DNA of 64,000 nucleotides from Phallusia mammillata. Taxonomy: Eukaryota; Chordata; Ascidiacea; Phlebobranchia; Ascidiidae. The notes under the pieces are model-generated. The model saw only the letters and a program-made list of their open reading frames with translations, was not told the DNA's origin and made no database searches. Shown one piece after another: positions 61,532 through 64,000 of this stretch. The stretch's first letter is position 1. The number at the start of each line of letters is the position of its first letter. The stretch covers positions 44,606-108,605 of the forward strand of contig QLIY01000550.1 in NCBI GenBank assembly GCA_003260075.1, written 5' to 3'. The position numbers and the translations under genes are program-made.

Positions 61532-62148
61532 NACCACTGATCTAACCCTTCTGTTTCAATCTTTCGTTTCTGAATGTTCTATGCATTAACGTATCACAAC
61601 ATTTCGTCGAAAAGTAAACAAATAAACAGCAACCGAAATGCAACACACCTGTGTGAAATTTCCAGGACTCTGCCCTAACAAGTTTAGGAGCTAGGAAAGT
61701 TAAGAACGCTGATATCAATTTAAATTCCACGCGGTTAACCTTGAAGTTGAGACAATGCATCTACAATATACTCGCTCCACCTAGTGCACTACAAAGTTTT
61801 TGTTTGAGTTTAGGTACTAAAGGATTTGCATATCGGTTGTCTAAGCAAGAGCCAAAGAAAGGCAATGCCATAGTGCGACTATTTTAACATTTATTCGTTC
61901 AGTTGTTCTTTTGTTTGTTGCTTTTGTCTATTTCGTTCAATTGAGAAATCAAAAAATAGCTTCACACACACATGTGTCCTATAAAGTTTATTTGGTTTTT
62001 GTCGAACTTTGTCTACAAAGGATATATTTGTAGCAGGGAGTACACTACATTTTCTTACAAGCCCAATCGAAGTTGAGCTGCATATTTTGTTTGGCGTTGA
62101 ACCCGAACCGGAATCGAAACAATAAAAACGTTCATTATTTTTATGTAT

Positions 62149-62154
62149 TTTATT
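62149..62154 (-). terminator. Polyadenylation signal AATAAA of the membrane/coiled-coil gene
   Basis: Minus-strand AATAAA 30 bases after the stop. The related copy at 61134 has TTTTATTC at the same place, so the signal is kept there too. Confidence 0.6.
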
Positions 62155-62183
62155 TAACATGCAAAAACAAAATAAAATTCAGA

Positions 62184-64000
62184 TTAGTCGCTCATGACAG
62201 TGTGATAAACGTGACTGGTCAATTGTCCGCGATCCAGGTAGCGTTTGTTAAAGAAATCCTTTAACACGTGACTCAAGAGTTTTTCAAGTTTATTTGCTTT
62301 CTCGCAATTTGTGGCACTTTTATCAACCTCAAGTTTTTCAAACCACGAGTTGACGAGCGACACCAACGGACACGATTTTTCAAAACCATTGTGCTGTCCC
62401 AAGAACTCGCAACACGTTGAAGCGATGATGTCATCCATTCCCACTATCGAATACAATTTATGGCCACCAGAGGCGCACTCGAAACACATGGCTTTGTCTG
62501 CATTTGGTTTCTTCACGTGACAGTCTTTAGCTTTCGAAGCAATATTCCAATGTATTTCCATTGCTGACTTGATCCGACGAATGATGTTGTTTCGGGTTGC
62601 GTAATATCGATCAAATCCAATTTGCTCACGAGCCAACGCGATTTCAATTTCACGCTCTCTATCGGCTTTCTAAAACAGAACAACGCAATATAAGTCGCTG
62701 AAATTTTATTTTACATCTGCTAATTAACCAATTCTTCAATTGACCTCGGGTTTTGGTTGAAGTTGCTCAAATATTTTGCAATTCATTTCCGATTTTTTAA
62801 TTTCCTGTTCCACAAGCTTGATTTGTGATCTGATTTTGTCGAGTTCTGCTTTACGCGATTGAAGTTTCGGGCAAGAATACAACTCGCTCTCAGTAAACTC
62901 GTGTTTCTCTTCCGGAAGTTGAAAACCAACTTTAATTTTTTCCAGTTCCTCGGCGACCTGACAAAAGTAAATAATCATGAATTTCTATAATTATTTAACA
63001 ACAAATACAATTAACAAGACTAGTTTTACCTCCGCTTGAGCCTTCATTATTTTATCTGGCAATTCTTTGTCTTTCATTGCTTCAAACTCTTTAAACTCGT
63101 TGATCAATTTTTCGATTTGCACGGTATGTGGTGGCATGGATTGACGAATGTTATTTGTTGGGTCAAATACGGGTTGATTCCAACTGTTGACGTCATGTCC
63201 AATGACGCCACGAGATGAATTTCCACTGCGAAGTTTTGATGGTGACCAACATTCAGTGGACGATGCAGAGAAGGGTCCGTTCATTCCAGCTTCTGTTATC
63301 TGTTTCAGATCGAGTGGTTCGACAAAATGCGGTCGAGTGATATGGGTGTTGACGTCATCACAGGGGGAATTCAAATCTCCACAATAAACACCAATCATAT
63401 TTTTATTTTCTTGTTGCGAAAAGCCTTCCACAAATTGATTCTCATTTTCGTTGTGGTCAAGATAACAGCTTTTACTCGGGCTGTTTTCAAATTCAGAACA
63501 TTTGGAAGCCTGGGTATTTTCCATTTCAACGGTAATTTCAAATGTTTGTGGCGAAAAATATCGCCTTCGAATTTTTCCCGATTTTCGTCTCAATCTCATT
63601 CTCCGTTTACGAATTCTTTGTGAAGAATTTAAATTTTGGCCCGGAGAATCGGAATTTCTTTTTTCAATTACTTTGATAATTTCTTTAAACTTGGCAACCA
63701 AAACTTGACGCTGTTGCTGCTTGTGTTTCAGAATCTAAAGAAAAACAAAATCAACAATATTAGAGAGAATTGGTCGGTAAGATCTTAGAATGCCTTAACT
63801 ATACCTAAACAAGAAGTGTTGAAATAATGTAATGTTTTTCATGAAACAACAATAAGTTATGTTGCTATTTTACCTTAATAAGCGAATCTCTTCGTTCTAT
63901 AAAAACTCGTCTGACGTTGAGAAATATGAGCACAATCACGGCAAACTGGATCAAGTAAATTTTCAGCCACCAGCTTGTGTAAGACTGGCCATTTTCATGA
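62184..64000 (-). CDS. Uncharacterised single-pass membrane protein with coiled coil (5' end beyond window)
   Basis: I do not recognise this family. Minus-strand exons: from beyond 64000 to 63874, 63734-63030, 62957-62745, 62669-62184; all junctions are GT-AG and in phase 0. In order it encodes: a membrane segment (WLKIYLIQFAVIVLIFLNV) followed by RR-ERR basic residues; a highly basic stretch (RRMRLRRKSGKIRRRYFSPQ); a polar, probably disordered region; charged heptad helices (LINEFKEFEAMKDKELPDKI, VAEELEKIKVGF, KAELDKIRSQIKLVEQEIKK); and a C-terminal block with four to six conserved cysteines (DCHVKK, MCFECASGGHKL, STCCEFLG, KSCPLVS). The C-terminal block is the part best kept in the second copy. 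An AATAAA on the minus strand (62154-62149) lies 30 bases after the stop. The layout suggests a membrane-anchored coiled-coil protein; no function is claimed. Confidence 0.75.

Overview
The window is nuclear DNA from an animal. Most genes are split by GT-AG introns, intergenic DNA is AT-rich, and small non-autonomous DNA transposons are scattered through it. The protein set (Sin3-complex SAP130, a full MAGUK of the Dlg type, mitochondrial creatine kinase, kinesin light chain, angiopoietin-like fibrinogen protein) is chordate-like. The compact genes and an exact 16-base match to the trans-spliced leader that I remember for Ciona intestinalis point to a tunicate, most likely Ciona. No bacterial, CRISPR or viral features were seen.

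Layout: (1) 1-503, minus: first coding exon of a mitochondrial creatine kinase, running off the left edge. (2) 504-4767: intergenic with repeats. (3) 4768-6675, minus: kinesin light chain whose 635 codons lie in one exon. (4) 8117-16193, plus: SAP130 in 23 exons (1190 residues when my exons are joined). (5) 18277-39156, plus: a discs-large homolog (L27, three PDZ, SH3, GUK) in 25 exons (943 residues), with an extra internal first exon at 32252-32483 that would make an SH3-GUK-only form. (6) 41665-42722, plus: CENP-X followed by a metallo-beta-lactamase protein of MBLAC1 type, close together and possibly co-transcribed. (7) 42771-46265: a cluster of hAT-type MITEs. (8) 47013-49941, plus: mitochondrial ATP synthase gamma subunit, with one splice donor missing next to a run of ten G. 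(9) 50296-53790, minus: a secreted coiled-coil plus fibrinogen-domain protein in nine exons. (10) 56191-57695, minus: an incomplete NUDT19-like locus. (11) 58380-64000: an uncharacterised membrane/coiled-coil gene (minus, cut by the right edge) with broken partial copies of itself and of the NUDT19-like exon beside it. Two single N bases also lie here.

The genes do not form one pathway. They are unrelated housekeeping, chromatin, cell-polarity and secreted-protein genes. The most interesting points are the alternative Dlg start exon, the spliced-leader 16-mer in an intron, the CENP-X/MBLAC1 pair, the strand-biased poly(G) tracts (one apparently breaking an essential gene, so probably sequence error), and the rearranged duplicated right end. 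All exon boundaries were read by eye from splice sites, reading phase and remembered family sequences. No search or transcript evidence was available.
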